Shown in pieces: positions 9,410 to 18,334 of a DNA stretch of 49,042 nt. Where the stretch lies: the NCBI GenBank assembly GCA_903821635.1, contig CAIJLV010000170.1, positions 1-49,042 of the forward strand, read 5' to 3'. Source of the stretch: an uncultured Verrucomicrobiota bacterium. Lineage in GTDB: Bacteria; Verrucomicrobiota; Verrucomicrobiia; Limisphaerales; UBA9464. The notes beneath the pieces were generated by a model. That model worked only from the letters and a program-made list of their open reading frames with translations, was not told the origin of the DNA and did no database searches. The number at the start of each line of letters is the position of its first letter. Within the stretch, counting starts at the first letter, position 1. A program made the position numbers and the translations under genes.

Positions 9410-10222
9410 CTAAACGGTGACGCGGCCTTCAAAGACGAAGGTCGCCGGGCCCTTCAACCGCACGTCGCTGAAGTGACCGTCACGGCCGGCGAAGGCGACT
9501 TCAAGTTCATCGCCACCCTGCACCTGCACGCGCACCGGGGAGACAAAACCATGAACGACGGACGCGATCATGGCGCTGGCTGACACGCCAGTGCCGCAGG
9601 CCAGGGTTTCGCCCTCCACGCCTCGCTCGTAGGTGCGCACGCGAATGAAGTTCGGGCCCTTTACCTGGGCGAAATTCACGTTCGTGCCGCGCGGCTTAAA
9701 GTGCTCGTGCCAACGCAATTCCGCCCCCACCTGCTGCACCATCGCTTGGTCGGCGTCGGGCACGAATACGACGGCATGCGGCACGCCGGTATTGAGGGAA
9801 CTGACCTCCAGTTCACCTTGGCGGGTCACCACGGTTTCCCGCAGGCGAAGCGAATGGGGCGAGGTGAGGTTCACGGTCACGAGTTCGCCTTCGAACTCCG
9901 CGCTAATCACTCCCGCCACCGTTTCAAATGAGACCGTGGATCGGGGCCAACCGGTCGTTCGCTGAATATAGCGGGCAAAACAACGCGCACCGTTGCCGCA
10001 CATCTCGGCGTCCGAACCGTCGGAGTTGTAAAATTGCCAAGCCCAATCGGCCTGGCCGGTGCGGGCCGGCACGAGCAGCATCACGCCGTCGGCGCCGATG
10101 CCGAACTGCCGGTGGCACAGGCGAACCACTTGCTCGCGGGACAGGGAAAGTTTGCCGGCACGGTTGTCCAGCAGGATGAAATCGTTGCCGGCCCCGGACA
10201 TCTTGGTGAATTCGAGCGTCAT
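9410..10222 (-). CDS. dapF: Diaminopimelate epimerase
   Basis: 270 aa, cytosolic. It converts LL- to meso-diaminopimelate for lysine and peptidoglycan synthesis. The two catalytic cysteines are visible in MCGNGARC (Cys75) and ETLACGTGVSA. FTKMSGAGNDFILLDN at the start, FYNSDGSDAEMCGNG, NTGVPHAVVFV and RGTNVNFAQV are family signatures. The ATG at 10222 opens exactly at the first strand and the length is standard. It is first in a minus-strand set with the TPR gene 104 nt downstream. A meso-DAP pathway implies that this lineage makes peptidoglycan. Confidence 0.96.
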   Translation of the reverse strand: MTLEFTKMSGAGNDFILLDNRAGKLSLSREQVVRLCHRQFGIGADGVMLLVPARTGQADWAWQFYNSDGSDAEMCGNGARCFARYIQRTTGWPRSTVSFETVAGVISAEFEGELVTVNLTSPHSLRLRETVVTRQGELEVSSLNTGVPHAVVFVPDADQAMVQQVGAELRWHEHFKPRGTNVNFAQVKGPNFIRVRTYERGVEGETLACGTGVSASAMIASVVHGFVSPVRVQVQGGDELEVAFAGRDGHFSDVRLKGPATFVFEGRVTV

Positions 10223-10308
10223 CGTAGAGCCCGCAGACAGTAGAGAAAGCGGTCAGTCCGGCAAGCGGGTTGGCGGTCTCTCACAGGCTTTGGCCTTCCG
10301 CTGTCAGC

Positions 10309-10764
10309 TCAGAACCCCGGCGGCGGCTCCACAAAATCCGCCAGCACGCTCGCGCGCAATTCGCCGGGGAGCGGCAAGTATTTGCCGGTCGCTTCGGCCA
10401 ACACATTACCCTCGGCATCGTGTAATTCCGCGGCGGCAAGGAACAGCCGGCCCCGCTTGTTTTCGACCAACCGGGCGCGCGCCAAGACGTCCACCCCGGC
10501 GCGCGTTGGGCGCAGGTAGCGCACCGTCATTTCGGCGCAGTAAGCGAACTGTTTGGTCGCGTCGCCGGCCGCCCAAACCATGAGTTCATCGAGAACCGTG
10601 CCAATCATCCCGCCGTGAATCGTGTCGCGAAAGCCGCAACAGTCGGCCCGAAAACGGAATCGCGTCTCCACCGCCCCGGCGACGGCGTGGAGGGCGAGTT
10701 TCAGTCCGATGGGGTTTTCCGTGCCACAGACAAAGCAGCTTCGGGTGGGCGGCAGCAGTTGCAT
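10309..10764 (-). CDS. PaaI/HGG-type hotdog-fold thioesterase
   Basis: 151 aa from ATG 10764. An upstream extension to 11031 is open but reads as arginine-rich noise. The protein has CFVCGTENPIGLKL (a Cys-x2-Cys motif near the N terminus found in some members) and the hotdog core DTIHGGMIGTVLDELM, where HGG is the catalytic-loop hallmark. VRYLRPTRAGVDVLARARLVENKRGR and the closing EATGKYLPLP complete the fold. It probably hydrolyses an acyl-CoA; the acyl group is not predictable. It lies 86 nt upstream of dapF in the same direction and is divergent from the giant cytochrome gene. Confidence 0.8.
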   Translation of the reverse strand: MQLLPPTRSCFVCGTENPIGLKLALHAVAGAVETRFRFRADCCGFRDTIHGGMIGTVLDELMVWAAGDATKQFAYCAEMTVRYLRPTRAGVDVLARARLVENKRGRLFLAAAELHDAEGNVLAEATGKYLPLPGELRASVLADFVEPPPGF

Positions 10765-11023
10765 GAGCCGCAGTCTAACCCCGCCGCCCGCCAAAACCAG
10801 CCCGCCTTCCAAGCGCGCCGCCGCGTTGCATCCCCCGCATGACGCCGTGCCTCGGGCGCATGGTTCGAATCCGAATCCACGGCAGGCTGTTTTCGTCCTT
10901 CCCAGCAGTCTGCCTCCCGAGGTCCCAGTAGTCTGCGCAGCCGGCAAAAGTTCAGCCGGCCGGCGTGCAAACTCATGGACGCTCGGAGGCGACCGCCTAG
11001 AGTTGTCCGCACTGCCTAAGTAT
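10765..11023. other. Divergent intergenic region with a short direct repeat
   Basis: This region separates the thioesterase gene from the giant PVC gene and must carry both promoters. Two near-identical 13-mers, CCCAGCAGTCTGC (10901-10913) and CCCAGTAGTCTGC (10924-10936), sit 23 bases apart, start to start. They could be a regulator site, but that is a guess. A tRNA T-loop-like string near 10865 does not fold into a tRNA. Confidence 0.3.
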
Positions 11024-14000
11024 ATGAGCAACCGTTACCGCTTTGCCTTTGTGTGGCTGGCCGCCCTGCTGGCCGCCGTCACCCTGCGCGCCGACCCGCT
11101 CCGCGTCTTCATCCGCGGCGGCATCAAAACCCACGGTCCCAATCAGCATGACCATCCCCGCTTCCTCGGCGAGTGGACCAAGCTGCTCGGCGAACGCGGC
11201 GTCACCACCAGCGGCGCGATGGAGTTCCCCACCGCCGCCCAGCTCGACGCCACCGACGTCGTGATCATCTACGCCGCGGACGGCATGAAGATCGTCGGCG
11301 ACGAACGCACTCGCTTCGAGAAGTTCCTGCAGCGCGGCGGCGGCGTGGTTGTGATCCACGACGGCGTGGTGAGCGGCGATCAACATGAATGGTGCAAAGC
11401 CATCATCGGCGGCGCCTGGCGTTGGGATGGCGACAAAAAGACCAAGTGGCACGAGGGCGACGTGGGCGTTTATTTCGTCAACTCGGAGCACCCGATCACC
11501 CAGGGTATCTCCAATTTCGATTGGAAGGACGAGGTCTACAATCAGATGGACCTGGCGCCGGACGTAAACGTGCTCGCGCAAAGTTTCGTGGACGTCTTCA
11601 ACATCTGGCCCCAACTCTGGACCTACGAGAAGACGCTCGCCGGCGGCACCACGCCCTACCGCGTGTTCGTCAGCCTGCCCGGGCATGAGTTCGACGTCTT
11701 CAACACGCCGCACTACCGCACGCTCCTGCTGCGCGGCCTCGCTTGGACCGGCAAACGCGCCAACCTTGAAGAATTCACCAAGGCCGAGGAACTCGCCTCG
11801 CTCAAATATCCCGCCGGCGGTCCGCGCAAGGCGGCCGACGCAATCAAGACGCTCAACCCACATCCCGAGTTCAACGTCACCCTCGCCGCCGACGAAAACG
11901 TCGCCGAGAAGATCATGTCCGTAGACTGGGACGCACGGGGCCGCCTTTGGGTCGTCGAAACCCCGGAATATCCCGGCGGTCTCGACGTGAACAAAAACGA
12001 CTTCAAAGCCTACTGGAACCGCCTCAATGACCCAGCGAACTTCCCGGTCGGCGGCAAGCAACCGCGCAAACCCAAGGATCGCATTTCGATTCTAGAAGAC
12101 ACCAACGGCGACGGCGTGATGGACAAGAAGACGGTCTTCGCTGACGGCTTGGAGCTGCCCACGTCATCGGTGTTCTGGAAAGACGGCGTCATTGTCTCGC
12201 AGGCGCCTGACATCCTGTTCATCCGCGACACCAACGGCGACGGCAAAGCCGACAAGGTCGAGACGCTCTACACCGGCTGGGGCACCTTCGACACCCACGC
12301 GGTGAACAACAATTACAAGTGGGGCTTCGACGGCTGGGTTTACGGCACGGTCGGCTACACCCGAGGCAAGGTCACTTCCGGCGACGGCTCGAAGAAGTTC
12401 GGCGACATCGCGGCCGGTGTGTTCCGGTTCCGTCCCGACGGTTCCGCGCTCGAACAAATCGCCGCCGGCGGCTGCAACACTTGGGGCTGCGAGGTCGCGC
12501 CCGACGGTGAAATCGTCTTCACCACCGCCACTTGCGGCGAACCGATCTGCCACGTGGTCATTCCCGAGAAGGTCCTGGCCCGCGGCCAAGTCGGCGGGAT
12601 GAAAGCGTTCCTCAACGTCATCGAGGAAAACAAGATTTACCCGGCCTTCGACGAGAAACGTCAGCCCTACGTGCAGATCGACTGGGTCGGCGCTTGGACC
12701 GCCGCGGCCGGGGCGACCATCTATGACGGCGGCGCCTGGCCGGCCAAGTGGGCGCCGGATGATCGCTATTCGTTCTTCATGAGCGAGACGACCCGCCAAC
12801 TCTTCCACCATGAGTTCCTCGACCCCAAGGGCGCGACCTACCAGGGCCGCAAGGAAGACGGCCGCAAGCAGACCGAGTTCATCGCGAGCACCGACTACTG
12901 GTTCCGCCCGATCACGGCCCGCGTCGGCCCCGACGGCGCGATCTACCTCGTGGACTTCTACAACCAGATCGCCGTCCACAACGACACCCGCGGCCCTGCC
13001 CACGGCGCGCGTAACGCCGCGACCCGGCCCGACCGGGACCACCATTTCACCCGCGTCTACCGCATCCAGCACAAGGAAGCCAAGGCGCTGCCGGCCGCGA
13101 AGCTTGACGCCAAGGATCCCGCAAACTTGGTGAAGCTACTCGAACACCCCAACGGCTGGGTCCGCGGCACGGCCAACCGCCTGCTCAACGAGACGCAGGC
13201 ACCGCAGGCCGTCGCCCCGCTCGTGCAGACCGCGAAGGGCAGCGCCAGCAAGTATGGCCGCCTCCAGGCGCTCTACGCCTTGAACAACTTGGGCCGCCTC
13301 GAAGACGGGGTGCTGCTCGCCGCGTTGCAGGACAAGGACGGCGCCGTGCGCAAGACTGCCGCCAAGATTGCCGGGGAACGCACCGAGCTCAGCAACCCGG
13401 CCCGCGCCGCCATCCAAGCCCTGCTCAAGGACCAAGACGGCCGCGCCCAAATCAACGCGCTGATGGCCCTCGGCTCCTTCCCCGCCACGCGGCAGACCGC
13501 CGACACCGTGGTCGCCGTCTGGCCCAGCCTCAAGGATCGCTGGGTGGAATCGGCCGCCGTCGGGGCTGCCGCCAAGGATCCCCTGCTCTATCTCGAAGCC
13601 GCCTTCGGGGCGAAGGATCCCGCCTTCCTCGCCAGCTTCGTCCCCCACCTCGCCCGCCTCGCGGCCAACAGCCCCGACGCCACCACCGGGGCCAAGCTGG
13701 TCGCGTTGCTCGCCGGCGCCCCGGCTTCCGCCGACGGCCTGAAGCAGGCCACGCTCGACGCCTTCACGGCGAACCTGAAGGGCAACGCCGCCCCTGCCTG
13801 GAGCGATTCCGTCGCCGCGTCGCTGAAGAAGCTGCTCGGTTCCGAACGCACCGCCGGCTCGGTCCTGCCGCTCGTCGCCCGCTGGGATCAGGATGGCAAG
13901 CTCGCCAACGATGTGAAACCCGCTGTCGCCAAGGCCACCGCCGCGCTGGCCGACAAGTCGCTCAACGACGACACCCGCGGCCAAGTCGCAGCCAACCTCG

Positions 14001-16117
14001 TCGGCGTCCGCAAGCTGGACACCAGCATCGTTCCCGCCGTCGCCAAGCTCCTCGGCAGCGACGCCAGCATCGCCTTGCAGAAGCGCATCGTGGACGCCCT
14101 CGGCAATGCGCCCGACGCCGCCGGGGCGATTGTGCCGGCCTTCTCTCAACTCGCTCCCGACCTGATCGAGCCCGCCTTCGGCCAGCTCGTGAAACGCGCC
14201 GACACGGCCAACGCGTTCCTCGACGCCGTGGCCGCCAAGCAGGTAGACCTGCTCAAGCTCGGGCCGGCCCGCCAGCACCGCCTGCGCACGCACCCCGACC
14301 AGGCCGTGGCCAAGCGCGCCAACCAGGTGATCGACGACCTCAAGGGCCCCGAGGCCAAGGAGAAGGACGCGCTCATCGCGAAGTTCACCCCGGAAGTCCT
14401 CAAGCCCGGCAACCTGGAGAACGGCAAGAAGCTCTACACGGCGAATTGCGCCGGCTGCCACGTTTACAAGGACGAAGGTCGCAACCTCGCCCCGAGCCTG
14501 ACCGGCATGGGAGCGCACGGACCGGTAGACCTCTTGATTCACATCGTGGACCCGAACCGCTTGGTCGAACCCAACTTCGTTTCGACGCTCATTGAGATGA
14601 AGGACGAGCAGACTTACGACGGCATCATTGACCGCGAAAACGCCCAGGAAGTCGTCCTGCGCAATGCCACCAGCGACTTCACCCTCCGCACCGCCGACAT
14701 CAAGTCGCGCAGCTCTAGCGGCCGCTCGCTCATGCCCGAAGGCTTCGAGCAGCTTGGCGCCGAGGGCCTCCGCGACCTGCTCGCCTACCTGTGCGCCGAC
14801 GAAAACCGCTTCCGCATGCTGGACCTCACCAGCGCCTTTACGGCCAACAACAGCCGTGGACTCTACATCAGCCCCGACAACGTGGACGAGACCGTCACCT
14901 TCCGCAGCTACGGCTTGAAGCGGGTCGGTGACATTCCCTTCGACGTCATCAGCCCGCAAAAGGCGGTCGCCAACGTCATCGTGCTCAAGGGCGGCGCCAG
15001 TGACTCTTGGTCCAAGAAGTCCCTGCCCAAACAGGTCGAGGTCAAGGTCGGCGTCGCCGCCGCCCAACTCCACTTCCTCGGCGCAGTCGGCGGCTGGGCT
15101 TACCCGGCGGTCAGCGAAAACGTTCCCGTGATGAAGGTCACCGTCCACCACGTCGGCGGCGGCACCCAGGAACTCGTCTTCCGCAACGGCCAAGAAATCG
15201 CCGACTACAACGGCGCCCACGAGGTGCCCGGCTCCAAGGCCATCGCCCAATTCGTCCGCGGCCGCGGCCAAGTGCGCTGGTGCAGCAAGTCGGTGAAGAA
15301 TTCCCAGGCCGTCATCGAAAAGCTCACCCTCGAAAGTTACGACAACGCGGTCGCGCCGACCTTCTTCGCCATCACCGCCGATTCCGAGGCCAGCGCCCCG
15401 GCATCGACGGAAGCAGCCCCACCCAAGCGGGCCGCCCTGCAATGGGGCCCTGGCCTCAAGACGTTGCTCATCGGCGGCGGGGCCTCCCACGACTACGAGC
15501 GTTTTTTCAACCTCGCCGACGTGCGCTTGCTCAACGTCACAGCCAAAATCAGCGCCAACTACCTCGAACCGCAGGACGTCACGGTGGATGACGTGAAGAC
15601 CGCCGAGGTGCTGCTCATCAGCGCCAACAAGGCGTTCCCCAACGCCGACGTGCGCGCCGCAATCATGGCCCACGCCGCCGGCGGCAAGGGCCTCGTGCTG
15701 CTGCATCCGGGCCTTTGGTATAACTGGCCCGACTGGGCCGCCTTCAACCGCGACCTCGCCGGCGGCGGCTCCCGCGGCCACGACCGCTACGGTGAATTCG
15801 ACGTCACGGTGACCGACCCCACGCACCCCCTGCTGAAGGGCGTGCCCTCAAACTTCAAGCTCAGCGACGAGCTTTACTACTTCGAACCCGACCCCAGTGG
15901 CACGCCGATCCAAGTGCTGGCCACCGCGACCTCCACGGCCAAGGGCAAAACCTACCCGCAAGTCTTCGTGGTCAAACATCCGAAGACCCGCATCGCCGGC
16001 CTCACGCTCGGTCACGACGGCGTCGCCCACAGCCACCCCGCCTACCAGCAGTTGCTGAAGAACTCGGTGCTCTGGGCCGCCAAGCGCGACGATCTGATTA
16101 CCTCGGGACCGCAATAA
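11024..16117 (+). CDS. PVC-type heme-binding protein with ThuA domains at both ends
   Basis: 1,697 aa, exported: signal peptide RFAFVWLAALLAAVTLRA. Order of domains: ThuA-like fold (25-245, VFIRGGIKTHGPNQHDHP); a membrane-bound-dehydrogenase beta-propeller (about 280-690) with DTNGDG loops; HEAT-like helical repeats (about 695-1110); a cytochrome c domain with CAGCH at 1142-1146 and a probable distal methionine in SLMPEGFEQL; a galactose-binding or NPCBM-like beta domain (about 1280-1460); and a second ThuA domain (about 1478-1690). ATG 11024 is chosen for the signal peptide. Such proteins are typical of Planctomycetes and Verrucomicrobia and are thought to oxidise sugars in the periplasm with electrons leaving through the heme. 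Substrate and electron acceptor are unknown. A strong terminator follows, so it is monocistronic. Confidence 0.88.
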   Translation: MSNRYRFAFVWLAALLAAVTLRADPLRVFIRGGIKTHGPNQHDHPRFLGEWTKLLGERGVTTSGAMEFPTAAQLDATDVVIIYAADGMKIVGDERTRFEKFLQRGGGVVVIHDGVVSGDQHEWCKAIIGGAWRWDGDKKTKWHEGDVGVYFVNSEHPITQGISNFDWKDEVYNQMDLAPDVNVLAQSFVDVFNIWPQLWTYEKTLAGGTTPYRVFVSLPGHEFDVFNTPHYRTLLLRGLAWTGKRANLEEFTKAEELASLKYPAGGPRKAADAIKTLNPHPEFNVTLAADENVAEKIMSVDWDARGRLWVVETPEYPGGLDVNKNDFKAYWNRLNDPANFPVGGKQPRKPKDRISILEDTNGDGVMDKKTVFADGLELPTSSVFWKDGVIVSQAPDILFIRDTNGDGKADKVETLYTGWGTFDTHAVNNNYKWGFDGWVYGTVGYTRGKVTSGDGSKKFGDIAAGVFRFRPDGSALEQIAAGGCNTWGCEVAPDGEIVFTTATCGEPICHVVIPEKVLARGQVGGMKAFLNVIEENKIYPAFDEKRQPYVQIDWVGAWTAAAGATIYDGGAWPAKWAPDDRYSFFMSETTRQLFHHEFLDPKGATYQGRKEDGRKQTEFIASTDYWFRPITARVGPDGAIYLVDFYNQIAVHNDTRGPAHGARNAATRPDRDHHFTRVYRIQHKEAKALPAAKLDAKDPANLVKLLEHPNGWVRGTANRLLNETQAPQAVAPLVQTAKGSASKYGRLQALYALNNLGRLEDGVLLAALQDKDGAVRKTAAKIAGERTELSNPARAAIQALLKDQDGRAQINALMALGSFPATRQTADTVVAVWPSLKDRWVESAAVGAAAKDPLLYLEAAFGAKDPAFLASFVPHLARLAANSPDATTGAKLVALLAGAPASADGLKQATLDAFTANLKGNAAPAWSDSVAASLKKLLGSERTAGSVLPLVARWDQDGKLANDVKPAVAKATAALADKSLNDDTRGQVAANLVGVRKLDTSIVPAVAKLLGSDASIALQKRIVDALGNAPDAAGAIVPAFSQLAPDLIEPAFGQLVKRADTANAFLDAVAAKQVDLLKLGPARQHRLRTHPDQAVAKRANQVIDDLKGPEAKEKDALIAKFTPEVLKPGNLENGKKLYTANCAGCHVYKDEGRNLAPSLTGMGAHGPVDLLIHIVDPNRLVEPNFVSTLIEMKDEQTYDGIIDRENAQEVVLRNATSDFTLRTADIKSRSSSGRSLMPEGFEQLGAEGLRDLLAYLCADENRFRMLDLTSAFTANNSRGLYISPDNVDETVTFRSYGLKRVGDIPFDVISPQKAVANVIVLKGGASDSWSKKSLPKQVEVKVGVAAAQLHFLGAVGGWAYPAVSENVPVMKVTVHHVGGGTQELVFRNGQEIADYNGAHEVPGSKAIAQFVRGRGQVRWCSKSVKNSQAVIEKLTLESYDNAVAPTFFAITADSEASAPASTEAAPPKRAALQWGPGLKTLLIGGGASHDYERFFNLADVRLLNVTAKISANYLEPQDVTVDDVKTAEVLLISANKAFPNADVRAAIMAHAAGGKGLVLLHPGLWYNWPDWAAFNRDLAGGGSRGHDRYGEFDVTVTDPTHPLLKGVPSNFKLSDELYYFEPDPSGTPIQVLATATSTAKGKTYPQVFVVKHPKTRIAGLTLGHDGVAHSHPAYQQLLKNSVLWAAKRDDLITSGPQ

Positions 16118-16143
16118 ACCCGCTCCACAACCCCGACTGCGAG

Positions 16144-16172
16144 ACGCCGGACGGCACCCCGTCCGGCGTTTT
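16144..16172 (+). terminator. Intrinsic terminator after the PVC heme-binding gene
   Basis: An 11-bp perfect stem, ACGCCGGACGG (16144-16154) with CCGTCCGGCGT (16159-16169), closes a CACC loop and is followed by T residues to 16172. It lies 26 nt after the stop codon. Confidence 0.85.
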
Positions 16173-16296
16173 GCTGGGTGAATCAGGTTCGCCCCCGCGC
16201 CACCTCTTTTCGAGCCCAACACTCAGTCGGGGCGCACCGCAGGTGCACGCCATCCGTCCCCGTGAGTGAGCCCTTCAACCGAGCTAGGCGCCCCCG

Positions 16297-17895
16297 CTAA
16301 GCGACCCGGCATTCCGCCCAACTCAGCCCGAAACGAGCGAGATATTTGCTCAGGCGATCCGCGTCATTGGTGTGTTTGCGACCCAACCGGGTTACGCGAA
16401 ACAGCTTCCGACCGGCGTCGGACTGATTTTTCGATTCGCGGCCGACGCGGATCACGTAAGCCAGTTGCGCCTGGTCGAAGGGATCGATCTCCGCCAAACG
16501 CTTCGGTCCGAGCACCGCGTGCAGCAGCTCAGCTTCGTCGTCCTCCATTTCCGGCTCCGCCCACGCTGCCCGTAGTCGAGCCAGTTCCTCGTCGAGCCCG
16601 GCGGCCGTGATCCGCCCGCCTTCGGCCAGGGTCGCCATGCGAGTGATGGCGGCGTTCAGGTCGCGGAAGTTTGCGCTCCAGCGCGCCTCGGCCGAGTGGG
16701 CGAAGGCGAGAAACCGGTCCCGCACTTCCTTACTCAGCGTCACGCGCGCGCCGTGCTTGCGGGCGAACTGGTCCAACTCGTAGTCGAGGTTCGGCCCGAT
16801 GTCCTCCACGCGCTCGCGCAGCCCAGGCAGGCGGAAGGTCCATAGGTTGAGCCGCGCCAGCAGATCCTCGCGGAAACGCCCTTCACGGACGCGCTCCAGC
16901 AGGTCGCGGTTCGTGCCGGTGATGAGCTGAAAGTCGCTCGTCACCTCGTGGTCGCCGCCGAAGGGCAGGAAGCGTTTTTCCTCTAGGGCACGCAGCAGCA
17001 TTGCCTGTTCGTCCCCACCGAGTTCCCCCACTTCATCGAGGAAGAGCAGTCCCCCATCAGCGGAACGCAACAACCCGACCCGATCCTTCAGCGCGCCGGT
17101 GAACGCGCCCTTCACATGACCGAAGAGCGCGCTCATGGCCGCGTCGCCGCGCAGCGTGGCGCAGTTCACCTCCACGAACGCTCCGGCGATCTGATGCCGC
17201 GCCTTCTTCAGTTCGTAGATGCGGCGGGCGAGTTGCGACTTCCCCGCGCCGGTCGGTCCCATGAGCAGCACGGGCTGGCGCGACTGAATCGCGACCTGCT
17301 CGATTTGCTCAATCAGGCGATTGAAGGCGACGTTACGCGTCTCGATGCCGGACTTCAGAAAGCTGCGGGCTTCGTGGGCCTCCTTGCGGAAGCGGGCGGC
17401 GATCCGGTCGTAGCGCGACAGATCGAGGTCGATGACGCTGTAGGTGCCGACGGGCGACTTCATCTTCCGCTCCTTCGGCGACGTCTGCACCAGCCGCCCC
17501 GGGAAGTGCCGACTTTCGGTCAGCAGAAACAGGCAAATCTGCTGCACGTGCGTGCCGGTGGTGATGTGGACGAGGTAATCCTCCTGGTCCGGCTTGAAAT
17601 CGTAGCCCCGCGCAAACTCGTGCAACGCCGCGAAAACCTCCTCGAAGTCCCAGGGATCCTTCAGGTCGTGCGGGTGGAGCTTCACCGCCGTCCCCGACGA
17701 CACCCGGCCGATGTCCGCGGCCACGCAGCGCGCTAGGTCGAGGTTCACGGCCTGGTGCAAGATTTCGAACCGGCTCACCACGAGGTCGTCGTGCTGGCAC
17801 AGCGAAACGGTGGGCCGCCACTTCTGCCAGCGTTCCTGGTGAAAGCCCGAATCCAGCACACTGCCCAAAATACCCAACACGACGGTTTTCTTCAT
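16297..17895 (-). CDS. rtcR: RtcR, sigma-54 activator of RNA repair genes
   Basis: 532 aa. Residues 1-180 are the RtcR-specific CARF sensor domain, with the ligand-loop-like HITTGTHV at 110-117. The AAA+ sigma-54 interaction domain follows: Walker A GPTGAGKS at 213-220, the GAFTGA loop that contacts sigma-54 at 263-268, and Walker B LLFLDEVG at 283-290. The C terminus (about 475-532) is a helix-turn-helix DNA-binding region. RtcR senses damaged RNA through its CARF domain and opens the rtcBA promoter. It is divergent from rtcA-rtcB, with a consensus sigma-54 promoter facing those genes. All ATPase and sigma-contact residues are present, so I expect it to be active. Confidence 0.94.
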   Translation of the reverse strand: MKKTVVLGILGSVLDSGFHQERWQKWRPTVSLCQHDDLVVSRFEILHQAVNLDLARCVAADIGRVSSGTAVKLHPHDLKDPWDFEEVFAALHEFARGYDFKPDQEDYLVHITTGTHVQQICLFLLTESRHFPGRLVQTSPKERKMKSPVGTYSVIDLDLSRYDRIAARFRKEAHEARSFLKSGIETRNVAFNRLIEQIEQVAIQSRQPVLLMGPTGAGKSQLARRIYELKKARHQIAGAFVEVNCATLRGDAAMSALFGHVKGAFTGALKDRVGLLRSADGGLLFLDEVGELGGDEQAMLLRALEEKRFLPFGGDHEVTSDFQLITGTNRDLLERVREGRFREDLLARLNLWTFRLPGLRERVEDIGPNLDYELDQFARKHGARVTLSKEVRDRFLAFAHSAEARWSANFRDLNAAITRMATLAEGGRITAAGLDEELARLRAAWAEPEMEDDEAELLHAVLGPKRLAEIDPFDQAQLAYVIRVGRESKNQSDAGRKLFRVTRLGRKHTNDADRLSKYLARFGLSWAECRVA

Positions 17896-18129
17896 GGCGA
17901 TTCAGGTAGGGCGGTGCGGCCACGCCGCCCCAGCTGGTCGGCCGCGCATTGCGCCCGACGGGAAATTAGGACTGCGGAGCACCTCAGCCCCACCGGGAAA
18001 CGGTGCCACCGGCCATGGCTCTCCGTAAAGCGCGTGTATTCGCGGATAAGCGTAACTAACTTGGAGGTAACTTTTGCCGTCGGCGCGGATTCATTGACCA
18101 AACGGCCTATTTTCACCGCCCCACCAACT
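17896..18129 (+). promoter_or_regulatory. Putative RtcR upstream activating region
   Basis: This stretch lies between rtcR and the sigma-54 promoter, where enhancer sites of sigma-54 activators normally are. It contains an inverted repeat CACCG-GGAAA-CGGTG (17991-18005) and a repeated GTAACT/GGTAACT block (18052-18072). Which of these RtcR binds, if either, is inference. The rtcR promoter should also lie here but I cannot place it. Confidence 0.35.
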
Positions 18130-18145
18130 TGGCACGCCCGTTGCA
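18130..18145 (+). promoter_or_regulatory. Sigma-54 (-24/-12) promoter of the rtcA-rtcB operon
   Basis: TGGCACGCCCGTTGCA matches the sigma-54 consensus TGGCAC-N5-TTGCA at every defined base with correct spacing. It points towards rtcA and lies beside the gene for RtcR, a sigma-54 activator. Transcription should begin near 18155, about 24 nt before the small ORF at 18179. Confidence 0.93.
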
Positions 18146-18178
18146 TTGAGACGGAATTAACAAAACAAGCGCTCGCCC

Positions 18179-18334
18179 ATGGCGAACAAAATTCCCTTTC
18201 AAACCTACGTTAGCCCACTGGCCAAGCTGGGCATCTTGAACGCAGCCAATGCCGAGGTCTGGTTACCCTGCGCGCTTGGACTTGAGGCCGTCCGCGATTT
18301 CAACACCTTCACCGCACTCTGGACCCATGTCTGA
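18179..18334 (+). CDS. Small ORF between the sigma-54 promoter and rtcA
   Basis: A 51-codon frame (starts MANKIPFQTYVSPLAKLG, ends ALWTHV) begins about 24 nt after the predicted transcription start. Its stop codon overlaps the rtcA start by eight bases, an arrangement typical of translational coupling. Of the 50 codons after the start, 35 end in G or C, in keeping with coding sequence here. No Shine-Dalgarno is obvious. I recognise no family. It could be a small protein of the RNA-repair operon, a leader peptide, or chance; the position makes it worth listing. Confidence 0.4.
   Translation: MANKIPFQTYVSPLAKLGILNAANAEVWLPCALGLEAVRDFNTFTALWTHV

Noticed and set aside
10855..10885. GGTTCGAATCC resembling a tRNA T-loop
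   Set aside because: The flanking bases do not form a five-pair T stem, and no acceptor, D or anticodon stems can be drawn.
13136..15826. An 896-codon open frame antisense to the PVC heme-binding gene
   Set aside because: It mirrors codon bias of the plus-strand gene, which has recognisable domains throughout; its translation (rich in G, A, V, E, D, R) matches nothing.
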